Notes under the pieces: model-generated
Database searches by the model: none
What the model was told of the DNA's origin: nothing
What the model saw: only the letters and a program-made list of their open reading frames with translations
In this document: positions 8,904-15,663 of the stretch, piece after piece
Position numbering within the stretch: position 1 is the stretch's first letter
Layout of the letters: every line of letters starts with the position of its first letter
Translations under genes and position numbers: made by a program
NCBI GenBank assembly: GCA_937969125.1
Contig: CALBVA010000326.1
Coordinates: forward strand, 1 to 35,203
Source of the DNA: an uncultured Verrucomicrobiales bacterium
Lineage (GTDB): Bacteria; Verrucomicrobiota; Verrucomicrobiia; Verrucomicrobiales; Akkermansiaceae
DNA: 35,203 nucleotides
Direction of reading: 5' to 3'

Positions 8904-9190
8904 GGGGTGTCAGCTTGCTCCCTTTTGAGACTCGCTTCCAGAAAGAAGGGAGCGATTGGAATGAGCGAACAGACAAAGACAAGGGCGGCACGCTTTAGGG
9001 GCCACTTCCGCTTTTCCATGGTGAGGTAAAGCAGCACCAGAAAGACGATGAAAATGGCGGCGTGAACGATGCCAGGGATGCGGACCACATCCGGGGCATT
9101 GTGGGCGCGCTTCACGTATGAGAAGTAAAGGAGCACCAGGAAGGAGAGGCCATCGAGGATGGAGAAGAGGCGGAGGAGTTTCAGGAACAT
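8900..9190 (-). CDS. DUF3817-type small integral membrane protein
   Basis: 96 residues with three hydrophobic segments: SILDGLSFLVLLYFSYV, IPGIVHAAIFIVFLVLLYLTM and AALVFVCSLIPIAPFF. The pattern of an N-terminal helix with LDGLS, a central G-x-x-HA helix and the FFLEASLKREQ tail matches the DUF3817 family of small inner-membrane proteins of unknown function. The ATG at 9188-9190 was chosen because it precedes the conserved first helix. The open frame extends upstream into the VOC gene, but those residues are polar and unlike the family. It lies between the VOC gene (13 bp) and the Dabb gene (ATGA overlap). Confidence 0.8.
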   Translation of the reverse strand: MFLKLLRLFSILDGLSFLVLLYFSYVKRAHNAPDVVRIPGIVHAAIFIVFLVLLYLTMEKRKWPLKRAALVFVCSLIPIAPFFLEASLKREQADTP

Positions 9191-9203
9191 CGGTCTGGGA
9201 AAT

Positions 9204-9548
9204 CTACGCGCGTTTCTGGGTGAGCATGAATTCGTTCCCCTCGGTGTCAAAGCAGAAGGCGAGGTGAACCATACCATCTTCTTCTTCCGGCTCACGGACG
9301 AGGCCTCCGCCATTTGCCTTCACTTCCTCAATGCCGCCCATGACATCGGCGACTTGGAAGCTCAGTCCGGTCCAGGTCCGCTTCCCCTCTCCCCCGCCAT
9401 GGATGCCGAGGGTGGAGCCGAGCACGGTGAGCTCACTCCAGACTTCCATCTCGAACTGGAGCTCCGCGCCGAAAGTCTCCTGATAGAACTTGATGGCACG
9501 GAGATGGTCGGCAGCCCAGAGGGCGTATTTCACTTTGAGAACCTGCAT
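9204..9548 (-). CDS. VOC-family (glyoxalase/bleomycin-resistance-like) protein
   Basis: 114 residues forming one vicinal-oxygen-chelate domain: an N-terminal strand VKYALWAADHLRAIKFYQETFGAEL, a central WTGLSFQVADVMGGIEEVKANGG repeat, and the closing LAFCFDTEGNEFMLTQK, where the Glu is the usual metal-ligand position. VOC proteins include lyases, dioxygenases and resistance proteins; no substrate can be assigned. It is the first gene of the minus-strand run VOC, DUF3817, Dabb, UDP-glucuronate decarboxylase, and diverges from the hypothetical gene at 9621. Confidence 0.8.
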   Translation of the reverse strand: MQVLKVKYALWAADHLRAIKFYQETFGAELQFEMEVWSELTVLGSTLGIHGGGEGKRTWTGLSFQVADVMGGIEEVKANGGGLVREPEEEDGMVHLAFCFDTEGNEFMLTQKRA

Positions 9549-9620
9549 GCGGCGAACTTAGCCGACTCCCCCGCGCCGACAAGTGGACAAGCGGCTCTTC
9601 TGATGTTAAGTCTGGAACTC

Positions 9621-10115
9621 ATGAAGCTGGCCCCATTTCCCACGCCACGCGCCCTGATGGATCAGTGGCAGAGTGGAAAACTCGAGCGCGAAGAGATGCA
9701 CCGCCTGATGGGCGAGCATCAAAAGGCCCTCCTCAATGAAGCGGAGGTCTATTATCAAAACCCAATCGCAGGATACATCGAGGGGTTACTCAACAAGCGC
9801 GCGGCGCGGCGACTCATCAACGACCATGGCGAAGCGGCGGTGCGGGAGCTCTTTCTCGCGATGTCCTGGATGCCGGACTTCGGGCCCTCGGCCTATCTAT
9901 GGAATGCCGACCATTGGGATGTGGAGCTGCACGCCTTTCTCCGGACCAAGACCGGCCCGGTCTTTCGGGTGCGCGAGCTCATGGTAAAAACAAGTCGGGC
10001 GGTAATGCTCATCGAACACGGATCGCCCAAGAAATCACTAACAACGCGCGAGCGCGTCACCTTCACCCGCGACTGGCGCGGGCAGATGGAGGTGGTGAAG
10101 CGGGAGCTGGTTTAG
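9621..10115 (+). CDS. Conserved-looking hypothetical protein
   Basis: A 164-residue cytoplasmic protein that I do not recognise. It starts with MKLAPFPTPRALMDQWQSGKLEREEMHRLMGEHQ, a helical, charged segment, and contains a predicted alpha-rich middle (NKRAARRLINDHGEAAVRELFLAMS) and a C-terminal RTKTGPVFRVRELMVK stretch. The open frame extends far upstream, but that part runs antisense to the VOC gene. The ATG at 9621 has GGAA five bases ahead; an ATG at 9603 is the alternative. It has no signal peptide or membrane segment. The next downstream feature is a dispersed repeat copy in the gap before the YebC-family gene. Confidence 0.65.
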   Translation: MKLAPFPTPRALMDQWQSGKLEREEMHRLMGEHQKALLNEAEVYYQNPIAGYIEGLLNKRAARRLINDHGEAAVRELFLAMSWMPDFGPSAYLWNADHWDVELHAFLRTKTGPVFRVRELMVKTSRAVMLIEHGSPKKSLTTRERVTFTRDWRGQMEVVKRELV

Positions 10116-10161
10116 GCACCAAAAAACTTGGACTCGCGAAGAGGCAGCTCAAAGACACTGC

Positions 10162-10167
10162 TATAAT
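10162..10167 (+). promoter_or_regulatory. Possible -10 box upstream of the YebC-family gene
   Basis: A perfect TATAAT lies 119 bp before the YebC-family start, in a 171-bp intergenic gap. No good -35 hexamer is seen at the standard 16-18 bp spacing. The dispersed hairpin repeat at 10197-10217 would lie in the 5' leader if this promoter is used. Confidence 0.25.
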
Positions 10168-10196
10168 CACTTGAACGTGAGATCGCGGGTTGGCCT

Positions 10197-10217
10197 GGCG
10201 CTTGGAAAGCGCCGCCA
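10197..10217 (+). repeat. Dispersed hairpin repeat, copy 2
   Basis: Identical over 21 bp to the copy at 7532-7552, with matching TTGGC on the left and GGGG on the right. Both copies are in the same orientation. This one lies between the hypothetical gene and the YebC-family gene, 82 bp after the former's stop and 69 bp before the latter's start. The 7-bp stem and 3-base loop are fully conserved. Confidence 0.6.
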
Positions 10218-10286
10218 TGGGGGAGAAAACTTTGGCATTTGAAAAATCCCCCGCCCCGCTAGTTTTTTGCCAGACACATTTATTTT

Positions 10287-10997
10287 ATGGGAAGAGCATT
10301 TGAGATTCGACGGGGCGCCAAGGAAAAGCGTTGGGGGAAGATGTCGCGGATTTTTCCGAAGCTGGCGAAGAGCATCACGATGGCGGCGAAGGAAGGCGGC
10401 GGGGATCCTGATTCCAATGCAGCCCTGCGCACGGCAATCCTGAACGCCAAGGCAGAGAACATGCCGAAGGATAATATCGATAAGGCGATCAAGCGGGCGA
10501 CGGCGAAGGATCTCTCCGATATTTCCCAGATCAACTACGAGGGCAAGGGGCCTCACGGCAGTCTCTTTTACGTAGAATGCGCCACGGAAAATACCAATCG
10601 CTCCGTCACCAATGTTCGCACCATTTTTAATAAGACCGGCGGGGAGATGGTGAACTCCGGTTCGCTGGAGTTCATGTTCGACCGTAAGAGCGTGATCGAA
10701 TTCAACCCTGAGGGCGCAAACCTCGAGGAGCTGGAGCTGGAACTGATGGACGCCGGCTTGGAGGAGATGGAAGTGGAAGACGATATGGGCCTGATTTATG
10801 GCGACTACAAATCCTTCGGCAAGCTCACCGCCGTCTGCGAAAAGCTGGGCGTGGAAGTGACGAAAGCGAGCCTGGAGCGCATTGCCAATAATCCCCAACA
10901 GTTCACCGAGGCGCAATTGACCGACATCGAAGCGCTCGTAGATAAGCTGGAGGACGACGAGGACGTGCAGGCGGTCTTTACCAATGTGGCGCGGTAA
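10287..10997 (+). CDS. YebC/PmpR (TACO1) family protein
   Basis: 236 residues matching the YebC/PmpR family in full: MGRAFEIRRGAKEKRWGKMS at the N-terminus, then AAKEGGGDPDSNAALRTAI, AENMPKDNIDKAIKRA, YEGKGPHGSLFYVECATEN, and the acidic ending VDKLEDDEDVQAVFTNV. Members were long described as DNA-binding regulators. More recent work links the family, including mitochondrial TACO1, to translation of difficult sequences such as proline runs. The N-terminal MGRAFEIRR form resembles the variant seen in Bacteroidota rather than the MAGHSKW form of Proteobacteria. The gene stands alone after a gap that contains a dispersed repeat. Confidence 0.9.
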   Translation: MGRAFEIRRGAKEKRWGKMSRIFPKLAKSITMAAKEGGGDPDSNAALRTAILNAKAENMPKDNIDKAIKRATAKDLSDISQINYEGKGPHGSLFYVECATENTNRSVTNVRTIFNKTGGEMVNSGSLEFMFDRKSVIEFNPEGANLEELELELMDAGLEEMEVEDDMGLIYGDYKSFGKLTAVCEKLGVEVTKASLERIANNPQQFTEAQLTDIEALVDKLEDDEDVQAVFTNVAR

Positions 10998-11012
10998 CCC
11001 TCTCGTGTCAGG

Positions 11013-11465
11013 ATGATGAAACGTCTCCTTTTCTGGCTACCAGTGGTGATGATCCTGCTGGTACTGGGAGGTGTGGTCGTCATGCTTCGACAAAGTCACG
11101 GTGAGGCGATCGGAAACAAGGCACTGAACGAGTTCTCAAGGGTCTGCGCGGAAACGAAATCCGGAGAGGAGGGCCAGTGCACCTTTGACTTCGATGGGCA
11201 CCTCATTTTCCTGAGACCTTATTCGGGAAGCTCAGGTAATCCAGAGCTAGTGGAAGTGGCTGGGAAATCGGGAGCAAAACGGATTGCGAATGAGACTGCT
11301 ACAGAAGCGTTTTTCGTGGCGATTGCCAGAGAGGGGCAGCTTCTCACCATCCGGGAAGCTGGGCCAAAGGATCCCGGTTCCTTTGGGGTTCGAATTGTGC
11401 CATTTCAGAAGGATAGCGCCCTACAGTTTCATCGATCATCGGAGGGCGTGATCGAGTTTCGGTAG
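11013..11465 (+). CDS. Hypothetical membrane-anchored protein
   Basis: 150 residues, family not recognised. The N-terminus MMKRLLFWLPVVMILLVLGGVVVML is a signal anchor or signal peptide. The rest is a small extracytoplasmic domain with two cysteines (CAETKSGEEGQC) that could form a disulfide, and beta-rich stretches such as FDFDGHLIFLRPYSG and GVRIVPFQKDSALQF. Two adjacent ATG codons (11013 and 11016) are possible starts. It follows the YebC-family gene by 15 bp and may be co-transcribed with it, although the functions look unrelated. Confidence 0.6.
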   Translation: MMKRLLFWLPVVMILLVLGGVVVMLRQSHGEAIGNKALNEFSRVCAETKSGEEGQCTFDFDGHLIFLRPYSGSSGNPELVEVAGKSGAKRIANETATEAFFVAIAREGQLLTIREAGPKDPGSFGVRIVPFQKDSALQFHRSSEGVIEFR

Positions 11466-11479
11466 CTCTGGATTTCAGC

Positions 11480-11812
11480 TCACTTTTCGGTATCTACCGG
11501 TTCCTCTTCCAAGGCGGCCTTCGCTTTCTCAAAGGTCATCCGGAACGGCTCAGCCTCATCAGCCCTCGTGTAAATCGCAGGCGTCTCCGGACCATCGAGC
11601 GTGCGCAGAGCCTTCTGATAAGTGAGGCGGTCAGATTCGGGAATTGCTCCCGCTTTCTGTTCGGCAACGCCAGAGAAGCCCGGATTTTCCAGCTCCTCCA
11701 AAAGGGCCTCAAGTTCATCGAGGTCGGCACCGGCAGGGAGAGGCTCTTCTTCCCCGGATTTTTCACAACAGGACCAAGCGAGGAGCGGGAGCAGGAAGAG
11801 GGCTTTATTCAT
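11480..11812 (-). CDS. Small putative lipoprotein
   Basis: 110 residues starting MNKALFLLPLLAWSCCEKSGEEE. The hydrophobic segment ends in a Cys pair fitting a loose lipobox (LAWSC/C), followed by a very acidic region (LDELEALLEELENPG) and a polar C-terminus. The function is unknown. The ATG at 11810-11812 overlaps the last 8 bp of the intradiol dioxygenase gene, so the two are likely co-translated. Longer readings of this frame upstream run through the dioxygenase gene and are not credible. Confidence 0.6.
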   Translation of the reverse strand: MNKALFLLPLLAWSCCEKSGEEEPLPAGADLDELEALLEELENPGFSGVAEQKAGAIPESDRLTYQKALRTLDGPETPAIYTRADEAEPFRMTFEKAKAALEEEPVDTEK

Positions 11813-12491
11813 GACCGTCATCGGGAGTGACGCCAAGGATGAGGTTGAATTCCGCAATGAGTTCCCCGGCCTTCGACTTCGGGTCGGGAAGGAAATCCAC
11901 CATGAGATGTTTTGCCGGGGCGCCGAGGCGTTTGATGAGGAAGTCTTTGGCATTCCCCTGGTCCCCGGCGATGAAACACTGGGTGGTGAGGGCTCGCTTG
12001 TTCTTCCGGTAAACCGCAAAGTGAATGTGCGGAGTGCGGGGGCCATAAGGTACGGGTTTTATCGTACGAAAATAATAGCGCCCATCACGCGCAGTGGTGA
12101 AGCGACCAAAGCCCTGAAAGTGATCGTCGCGATTCGGGCCCTTCAGCCCCCCATCCTGAGTGTGTATGTAGCGGCCCTTCCCATCGACCTGCCAAATCTC
12201 CACGCGGGTATTCGGGACCGGATTCCCTTTTATGTCAGTGACCTTTCCGTGCAGGTGGGTAATCGCACCGATGGCAGGCGTGGTAGCGTTGTTGATCCGG
12301 ATGAGATCGTTATCGGTATCGAGGGGCAATTGATCCGGATAAAACGGACCCTCGGTCATGACGGGAGTAGCGGTAAGCGCCTCGGCGAAGGCACCGGGTG
12401 AGGTGAAAAAAACGGCGGAGCCGAATGCGGCGCGGCGGAGGAAATCGCGCCGCTGGCATTCGTGGCAGTTTGTCTGAGGTGATTTTGTCAT
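11805..12491 (-). CDS. Tat-exported intradiol ring-cleavage dioxygenase family protein
   Basis: 228 residues. A twin-arginine signal (RRDFLRRAAFGSAVFF, residues 14-29) indicates export of a folded, metal-containing protein. The remainder matches the protocatechuate/catechol intradiol dioxygenase fold: TEGPFYPDQ, a beta-sandwich with TRVEIWQVDGKGRY, then DGRYYFRTIKPVPYG and PRTPHIHFAV. The likely ferric iron ligands are Y108, Y149, H155 and H157. The classical enzymes cleave catechols between the hydroxyls. Exported homologues are widespread in environmental bacteria, with uncertain substrates, possibly aromatics from plant or algal debris. It is followed by, and overlaps, the small lipoprotein gene. 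Confidence 0.88.
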   Translation of the reverse strand: MTKSPQTNCHECQRRDFLRRAAFGSAVFFTSPGAFAEALTATPVMTEGPFYPDQLPLDTDNDLIRINNATTPAIGAITHLHGKVTDIKGNPVPNTRVEIWQVDGKGRYIHTQDGGLKGPNRDDHFQGFGRFTTARDGRYYFRTIKPVPYGPRTPHIHFAVYRKNKRALTTQCFIAGDQGNAKDFLIKRLGAPAKHLMVDFLPDPKSKAGELIAEFNLILGVTPDDGHE

Positions 12492-12550
12492 TGGGCCAGA
12501 TTGCGGGAATGAGCACTTTGAGGCGAGGCGAAAAGGGCTAGGATGTCATC

Positions 12551-13231
12551 GTGATTAAGGTACGAGATTTAAAGGTCGATTTTGAGACTCCCGGCGAGGT
12601 CGTGGAAGTCCTACGCGGAGTGAATCTTTCGGTCGAAGAGGGACAGGCCACAGCGGTCGTGGGACCGTCCGGAAGTGGTAAGACCACCCTCCTCAATGTC
12701 CTCGGTGCCCTGCTCCCTCCCACCAGTGGCTCGGTGAAAATTGGTGGTGAGGATATCGCGACGTTTTCTGAGAAGGAGGCGGCTCGCTTCCGGAACCAAG
12801 AGCTGGGCTTCATTTTCCAACAACACCACCTTCTTCCACAACTGTCTGTTTTAGAGAATGTTCTGGTCCCACGGCTTGCCGGAGCTTGGAGCGAGAGCGA
12901 GGATGAAACCCGAAAACGGGCCGCCGAGTTACTCCGGCGGGTGGGATTGGACCACCGCCTCGATCATCGTCCCGGTGAACTCTCCGGCGGCGAGAAACAG
13001 CGCACCGCCGTCGCCCGCGCTCTGATTAATCAGCCCCGCGTCATCCTGGCCGATGAACCGACCGGCGCGCTCGATGGCGAAACAGGCACCAGAGTCGCCG
13101 ATCTCCTGCTGGAGCTACAAAAAGAAAACGGCGTAACCCTCGTGGTAGTGACTCATGATCTCGCCCTAGCGAAGCGAGTGGGCGGAGTCTTTGACCTCTC
13201 AGATCAGCCCGACCTCATCGGGGTGGATTGA
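12551..13231 (+). CDS. ABC transporter ATP-binding protein, LolD/MacB-like
   Basis: 226 residues starting at GTG, with AGGAT about nine bases upstream. All nucleotide-binding motifs are intact: Walker A GPSGSGKT (38-45), Q-loop Q90 in FIFQQHHLLPQLSVLENV, signature LSGGE (144-148), Walker B VILADE (164-169) followed by P170-TGALD, and the switch His in VVVTHD. The HHLLPQLSVLENV and EPTGALD forms are typical of the LolD/MacB/FtsE group, which works with FtsX-like permeases to extract lipoproteins or drive periplasmic partners. No permease is encoded next to it, so the partner must lie elsewhere. Its last 17 bp overlap the convergent tsaE. Confidence 0.88.
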   Translation: MIKVRDLKVDFETPGEVVEVLRGVNLSVEEGQATAVVGPSGSGKTTLLNVLGALLPPTSGSVKIGGEDIATFSEKEAARFRNQELGFIFQQHHLLPQLSVLENVLVPRLAGAWSESEDETRKRAAELLRRVGLDHRLDHRPGELSGGEKQRTAVARALINQPRVILADEPTGALDGETGTRVADLLLELQKENGVTLVVVTHDLALAKRVGGVFDLSDQPDLIGVD

Positions 13232-13652
13232 TCAAGTCCGCCCGCCTCCCACCTTCGTAGTGGCTCAGCTCGATCCACACGGTCTCCGGAGGCAACAGAT
13301 CCGGGTGAAGGCCCGGCCACTCCACGACGACCAATCCCTCCCTCTCAAGATAATCATCCCAACCCAGCTCGGTCAGCTCATGCTCGTGCTCGACGCGGTA
13401 AAAATCGAAATGGAAGACCGCCAATCGGCCGCCCTGATATTCCTGAACCAACGAAAAGGTCGGACTGGTCACCTCCCCGGAGTATCCCAATCCCCGCATG
13501 ACACCCTGAGTCAAAGTGGTCTTTCCTGCTCCCAGGTCTCCCACCAGAGCGATAACTCCTCCAGCCAGTGCAGACTTTCCCAAAGCCTCCCCAAGGGCCA
13601 AAGTCGCCTCCTCATCGGTAAGCCGGGCGGGCAAAAGATCAGTCGGGGTCAT
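13215..13652 (-). CDS. tsaE: tRNA t6A37 biosynthesis ATPase TsaE
   Basis: 145 residues matching TsaE (YjeE), the P-loop ATPase that works with TsaB and TsaD to form N6-threonylcarbamoyl-adenosine at position 37 of ANN-decoding tRNAs. Walker A GDLGAGKTT lies at residues 38-46, followed by TQGVMRGLGYSGEVTSPTFSLVQEY, FHFDFYRV and the VVVEWPG motif, all diagnostic. The ATG at 13650-13652 is preferred. The frame continues upstream to a TTG at 13686-13688, but the extra residues are not family-like. The 3' end overlaps the ABC ATPase gene by 17 bp in convergent orientation. TrmO, encoded 6 kb away, acts on the product of this pathway. Confidence 0.92.
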   Translation of the reverse strand: MTPTDLLPARLTDEEATLALGEALGKSALAGGVIALVGDLGAGKTTLTQGVMRGLGYSGEVTSPTFSLVQEYQGGRLAVFHFDFYRVEHEHELTELGWDDYLEREGLVVVEWPGLHPDLLPPETVWIELSHYEGGRRADLINPPR

Positions 13653-13699
13653 GCCGAGAAGCGAACCAGACCGAAAGACTCTAAACAACTCGGTTTATT

Positions 13700-13812
13700 T
13701 TCAAAAAATCCTTGCTCGTTACGTGGCTCTATGATGAATTCCCGTCCCGCACAAGTCGGGAGGAGTGTAATGCTCTTCCTCCGTGCTTTTAATTCAGCCG
13801 AAACCCGAATCC
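13700..13812 (+). promoter_or_regulatory. Putative promoter and 5' leader of rplU-rpmA
   Basis: The gap between tsaE and rplU is the only visible promoter region for the ribosomal pair. TTGCTC near 13711 is followed 17 bp later by TGAATT preceded by TG, a weak extended -10 arrangement; TATGAT near 13729 is an alternative -10. Downstream, a 5-bp hairpin (TCCCG 13745-13749, CGGGA 13757-13761, 7-base loop) followed by AGGAG lies in the leader. Whether it has a regulatory role is not known. Confidence 0.3.
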
Positions 13813-14127
13813 ATGGCCTACGCAATTTTCAAAACCGGCGGTAAGCAATACCGCGTCTCCGAAGGCGACACCATCAGTGTCGACAAACTGCCTGTGGCTG
13901 CTGATGAGGAAATCAAGTTCGGCGAGGTCCTCCTCGTGAACGATGGCTCCGCTACCAAGGTCGGTGCACCAATCGTGGAGGGCGCTGGCGTCACCGCTAA
14001 GGTCATCGAACAGCACCGTGGCAAAAAAGGCGTTGCTTTCAAATTCAAGCGTCGCAAGGGTTTCCACAAGACCATTGGCTTCCGCCACCACCTCACCAAG
14101 CTCGAGATCACTGGGATCGAGGGCTAA
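13813..14127 (+). CDS. rplU: 50S ribosomal protein L21
   Basis: 104 residues, the normal length for bL21, with the family start MAYAIFKTGGKQYRVSEGD, the central FGEVLLVNDG and the C-terminal RRKGFHKTIGFRHHLTKLEI that contacts 23S rRNA. The ATG at 13813 begins exactly at the conserved MAYAIFKTGGKQ. It is followed 32 bp later by rpmA, the usual bacterial gene pair. The pair is flanked by an upstream leader with a small hairpin and a downstream rho-independent terminator, so it is probably a two-gene transcription unit. Confidence 0.97.
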   Translation: MAYAIFKTGGKQYRVSEGDTISVDKLPVAADEEIKFGEVLLVNDGSATKVGAPIVEGAGVTAKVIEQHRGKKGVAFKFKRRKGFHKTIGFRHHLTKLEITGIEG

Positions 14128-14159
14128 TTTTTTTCAAAAACTCCTCACACTCTCTAGTC

Positions 14160-14408
14160 ATGGCTCATAAAAAAGGACAGGGTTCTGTTAAGAACGGACG
14201 CGATTCACGCAGCAAGCGCCTCGGCGTCAAAAAGTTTGGCGGTGAAGTCGTCATCGCAGGAAACATCCTCATCCGCCAGCGTGGCACCAAGTGGCATCCC
14301 GGTGCCAATGTTGGCATGGGCAAGGATCACACTCTCTTTGCACTGAAGGACGGCAGCGTTTTCTTCGACAAACAGGGCCGCCGCATCAACGTGGCACTCG
14401 CTGACTAA
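14160..14408 (+). CDS. rpmA: 50S ribosomal protein L27
   Basis: 82 residues, starting MAHKKGQGSVKNGRDSRSKRLGVKKFGGE, the highly conserved bL27 N-terminus that reaches toward the peptidyl-transferase centre. IRQRGTKWHPGANVGMGKDHTLFAL follows as expected. There is no N-terminal Firmicutes-type cleavable extension. It is the second gene of the rplU-rpmA unit, with a strong hairpin terminator starting 34 bp after its stop. Confidence 0.97.
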   Translation: MAHKKGQGSVKNGRDSRSKRLGVKKFGGEVVIAGNILIRQRGTKWHPGANVGMGKDHTLFALKDGSVFFDKQGRRINVALAD

Positions 14409-14441
14409 ATTTCAGTTTTCGAAGCTAAAGTTTTAAAAAGA

Positions 14442-14466
14442 GGCGCATCGTAAGATGCGCCCTTTT
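14442..14466 (+). terminator. Rho-independent terminator of rplU-rpmA
   Basis: A perfect 8-bp stem GGCGCATC / GATGCGCC closes a GTAA tetraloop and is followed by CTTTT. An A-rich stretch (AAAAAGA) precedes the stem and can partly pair with the T-run, as in bidirectional terminators. Confidence 0.85.
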
Positions 14467-14528
14467 GCTGTCCCGCTACTCCGGAAACTTCGCTCCAAGC
14501 TGAAACTCACAGAGGTAGCAGATTGATA

Positions 14529-14783
14529 TCATTTTCGACAACGATAGGCTGAGAAGTCGTAGTTCCAGCAACTCTTGGTGCCGTCATCAGCAGTGGTCAG
14601 GACCAACGAGCGGTAGTTGCCATCTACACCAGCAGCGGAACAATCAAGGAGCTGGTCCGCGGCTGAAGATTTTCGCCATCAACCAAAATGCCCGCTACTT
14701 TCACCAGGTTCTCAGGGGTGCGCTTCACCGCCGTTCCCGAACCTTCGAGCACTCTTTCGTGCTGCTGTCCGCCGAACTCGATT
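14529..14783 (-). pseudogene. Decayed ORF, possibly the C-terminal part of a pilin-like protein
   Basis: Reading the minus strand, one frame gives a protein-like stretch (RVLEGSGTAVKRTPENLV, then KVAGILVDGENLQ). A frame change near 14670 continues it as SAADQLLDCSAAGVDGNYRS and LVLTTADDGTKSCWNYDFSA, ending at a TGA (14529-14531). Neither part has a start or a complete domain. The Cys pair and the GxYRSLVLTTADDGTKSCWNYDFS segment recall the disulfide-bonded C-terminus of type IV pilin-like proteins, but this is only a resemblance. It is best read as a frameshifted, truncated gene remnant. Confidence 0.35.
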
Positions 14784-14853
14784 TAATGACACCTCGTCAT
14801 CGATAGGATTTATACAAACTTGAAAAACGATTTGGTCCCTTATCTTTCAATTA

Positions 14854-14878
14854 GCCCCGATGTGTGGAGCTTCGGGGC
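14854..14878. repeat. Inverted repeat (GC-rich hairpin) in the rpmA-trmL gap
   Basis: GCCCCGA (14854-14860) pairs with TCGGGGC (14872-14878) around an 11-base loop. It is not followed by a T-run in either direction, so a terminator role is doubtful. Confidence 0.45.
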
Positions 14879-14887
14879 AAATTTGGC

Positions 14888-14915
14888 TAAATTACTTCAC
14901 TTTTTAAGTAATTTA
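14888..14915. repeat. AT-rich 10-bp inverted repeat
   Basis: TAAATTACTT (14888-14897) and AAGTAATTTA (14906-14915) are perfect complements around an 8-base loop, followed by ATTTTTAATT. The stem is too AT-rich for a typical terminator. It may be an operator-like dyad or a weak hairpin. Confidence 0.45.
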
Positions 14916-14973
14916 ATTTTTAATTAACTCACTAATATTAAACGCTTTAAACAAAATAAACTACAGAATATTT

Positions 14974-14990
14974 TAGCTCATAATGAGCTA
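14974..14990. repeat. 17-bp odd palindrome, operator-like
   Basis: TAGCTCAT, one central A, then ATGAGCTA: a perfect 8+1+8 palindrome. This symmetry is typical of a binding site for a dimeric regulator. It lies 225 bp before trmL and inside the AT-rich gap. No regulator gene is nearby. Confidence 0.4.
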
Positions 14991-15214
14991 GACTGGGCCC
15001 CGGGGTTCGCTATGGGTAGAAATAACCAGCTCGAAAAAGTCTTGGAACGAAAATTAATTTTTCAAATTCAGATTTTGAGAAATCAGTGAACCCCTTCCAG
15101 AGTCCGTAGCTCAATTTTGTAGCTTGTGACTGGCGAAATCAGTCCTTGGGACCTATCATTGACGGAACGAAATCAGAGCGCCTCGCCCTGACCGAACACC
15201 GAAGATGCCAAGCC

Positions 15215-15661
15215 ATGAACATCGTCCTCGTAGAACCAGAAATTCCTCACAATGCCGGAGCCGCCGGACGTCTTGCTCTGGCCACTGGCGCGACCCTCCA
15301 TTTGGTCGAGCCGCTTGGATTCTCGCTCGAAGAAAAAGCAGTTCGCCGTGCCGGCTTGGATTACTGGAAGGACGTCGATCTTAAAGTCTGGAGAACATTC
15401 GATGATCTAAGTGCCGCTCACCCCGATGCAAAATTCTGGATGGTGAGCACCAAGGCTACTCGCTCGATCTGGGAAGCGGCATTCCGTCCAGATGATTTCC
15501 TGGTCTTCGGAAGGGAGTCAAAAGGTCTTCCCGAAGAATGGTTGGACGAGCGCGCAGTTCGAATACCGATGGAGGATGGATCAACGAGATCACTCAATCT
15601 CGCCACGGCGGTAGCGATCGTTCTCTACGAAGCGAAAAGACAGATCGGCGATCTAACTTGA
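15215..15661 (+). CDS. trmL: tRNA (cytidine/uridine-34)-2'-O-methyltransferase TrmL
   Basis: 148 residues from the ATG at 15215, the typical length of TrmL, a minimal SPOUT methyltransferase that 2'-O-methylates the wobble base of tRNA(Leu) isoacceptors. Conserved segments are MNIVLVEPEIPHNAGAAGRLA, TGATLHLVEPLGF, VFGRESKGLPEEWL and the knot-forming IPMEDGSTRSLNLATAVAIVLYEA. The frame extends 69 bases upstream, but those residues are not family-like. It is convergent with mnmG, with only two bases between the stops. MnmEG makes the cmnm5U on which TrmL acts in one tRNA(Leu), so the two enzymes can modify the same nucleotide. Confidence 0.92.
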   Translation: MNIVLVEPEIPHNAGAAGRLALATGATLHLVEPLGFSLEEKAVRRAGLDYWKDVDLKVWRTFDDLSAAHPDAKFWMVSTKATRSIWEAAFRPDDFLVFGRESKGLPEEWLDERAVRIPMEDGSTRSLNLATAVAIVLYEAKRQIGDLT

Positions 15662-15663
15662 GC

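Larger units (their letters stand above)
14467..15214. other. Long non-coding gap, AT-rich in the middle, with several dyads
   Basis: About 750 bp between the rpmA terminator and trmL contain no intact gene. The left third holds a decayed ORF (14529-14783, minus). The middle (about 14880-14970) is strikingly AT-rich compared with the surrounding genes and carries two hairpins and an odd palindrome, listed separately. The right part (14990-15214) shows no clear signal except a GC block GGGCCCCGGGG near 14997. The trmL promoter must lie here, but I cannot place it with confidence. Confidence 0.6.

Noticed and set aside
9159..9602. N-terminal extension of the hypothetical gene at 9621
   Set aside because: These 148 to 154 codons run antisense to the VOC gene, with no conserved features.
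10167..10916. A 249-residue minus-strand frame opposite the YebC-family gene
   Set aside because: It is a shadow of a clear, conserved plus-strand gene and has no recognisable domain.
14617..14823. A 68-residue plus-strand frame after the rpmA terminator
   Set aside because: No ribosome-binding site or domain; the minus strand here carries more protein-like sequence.
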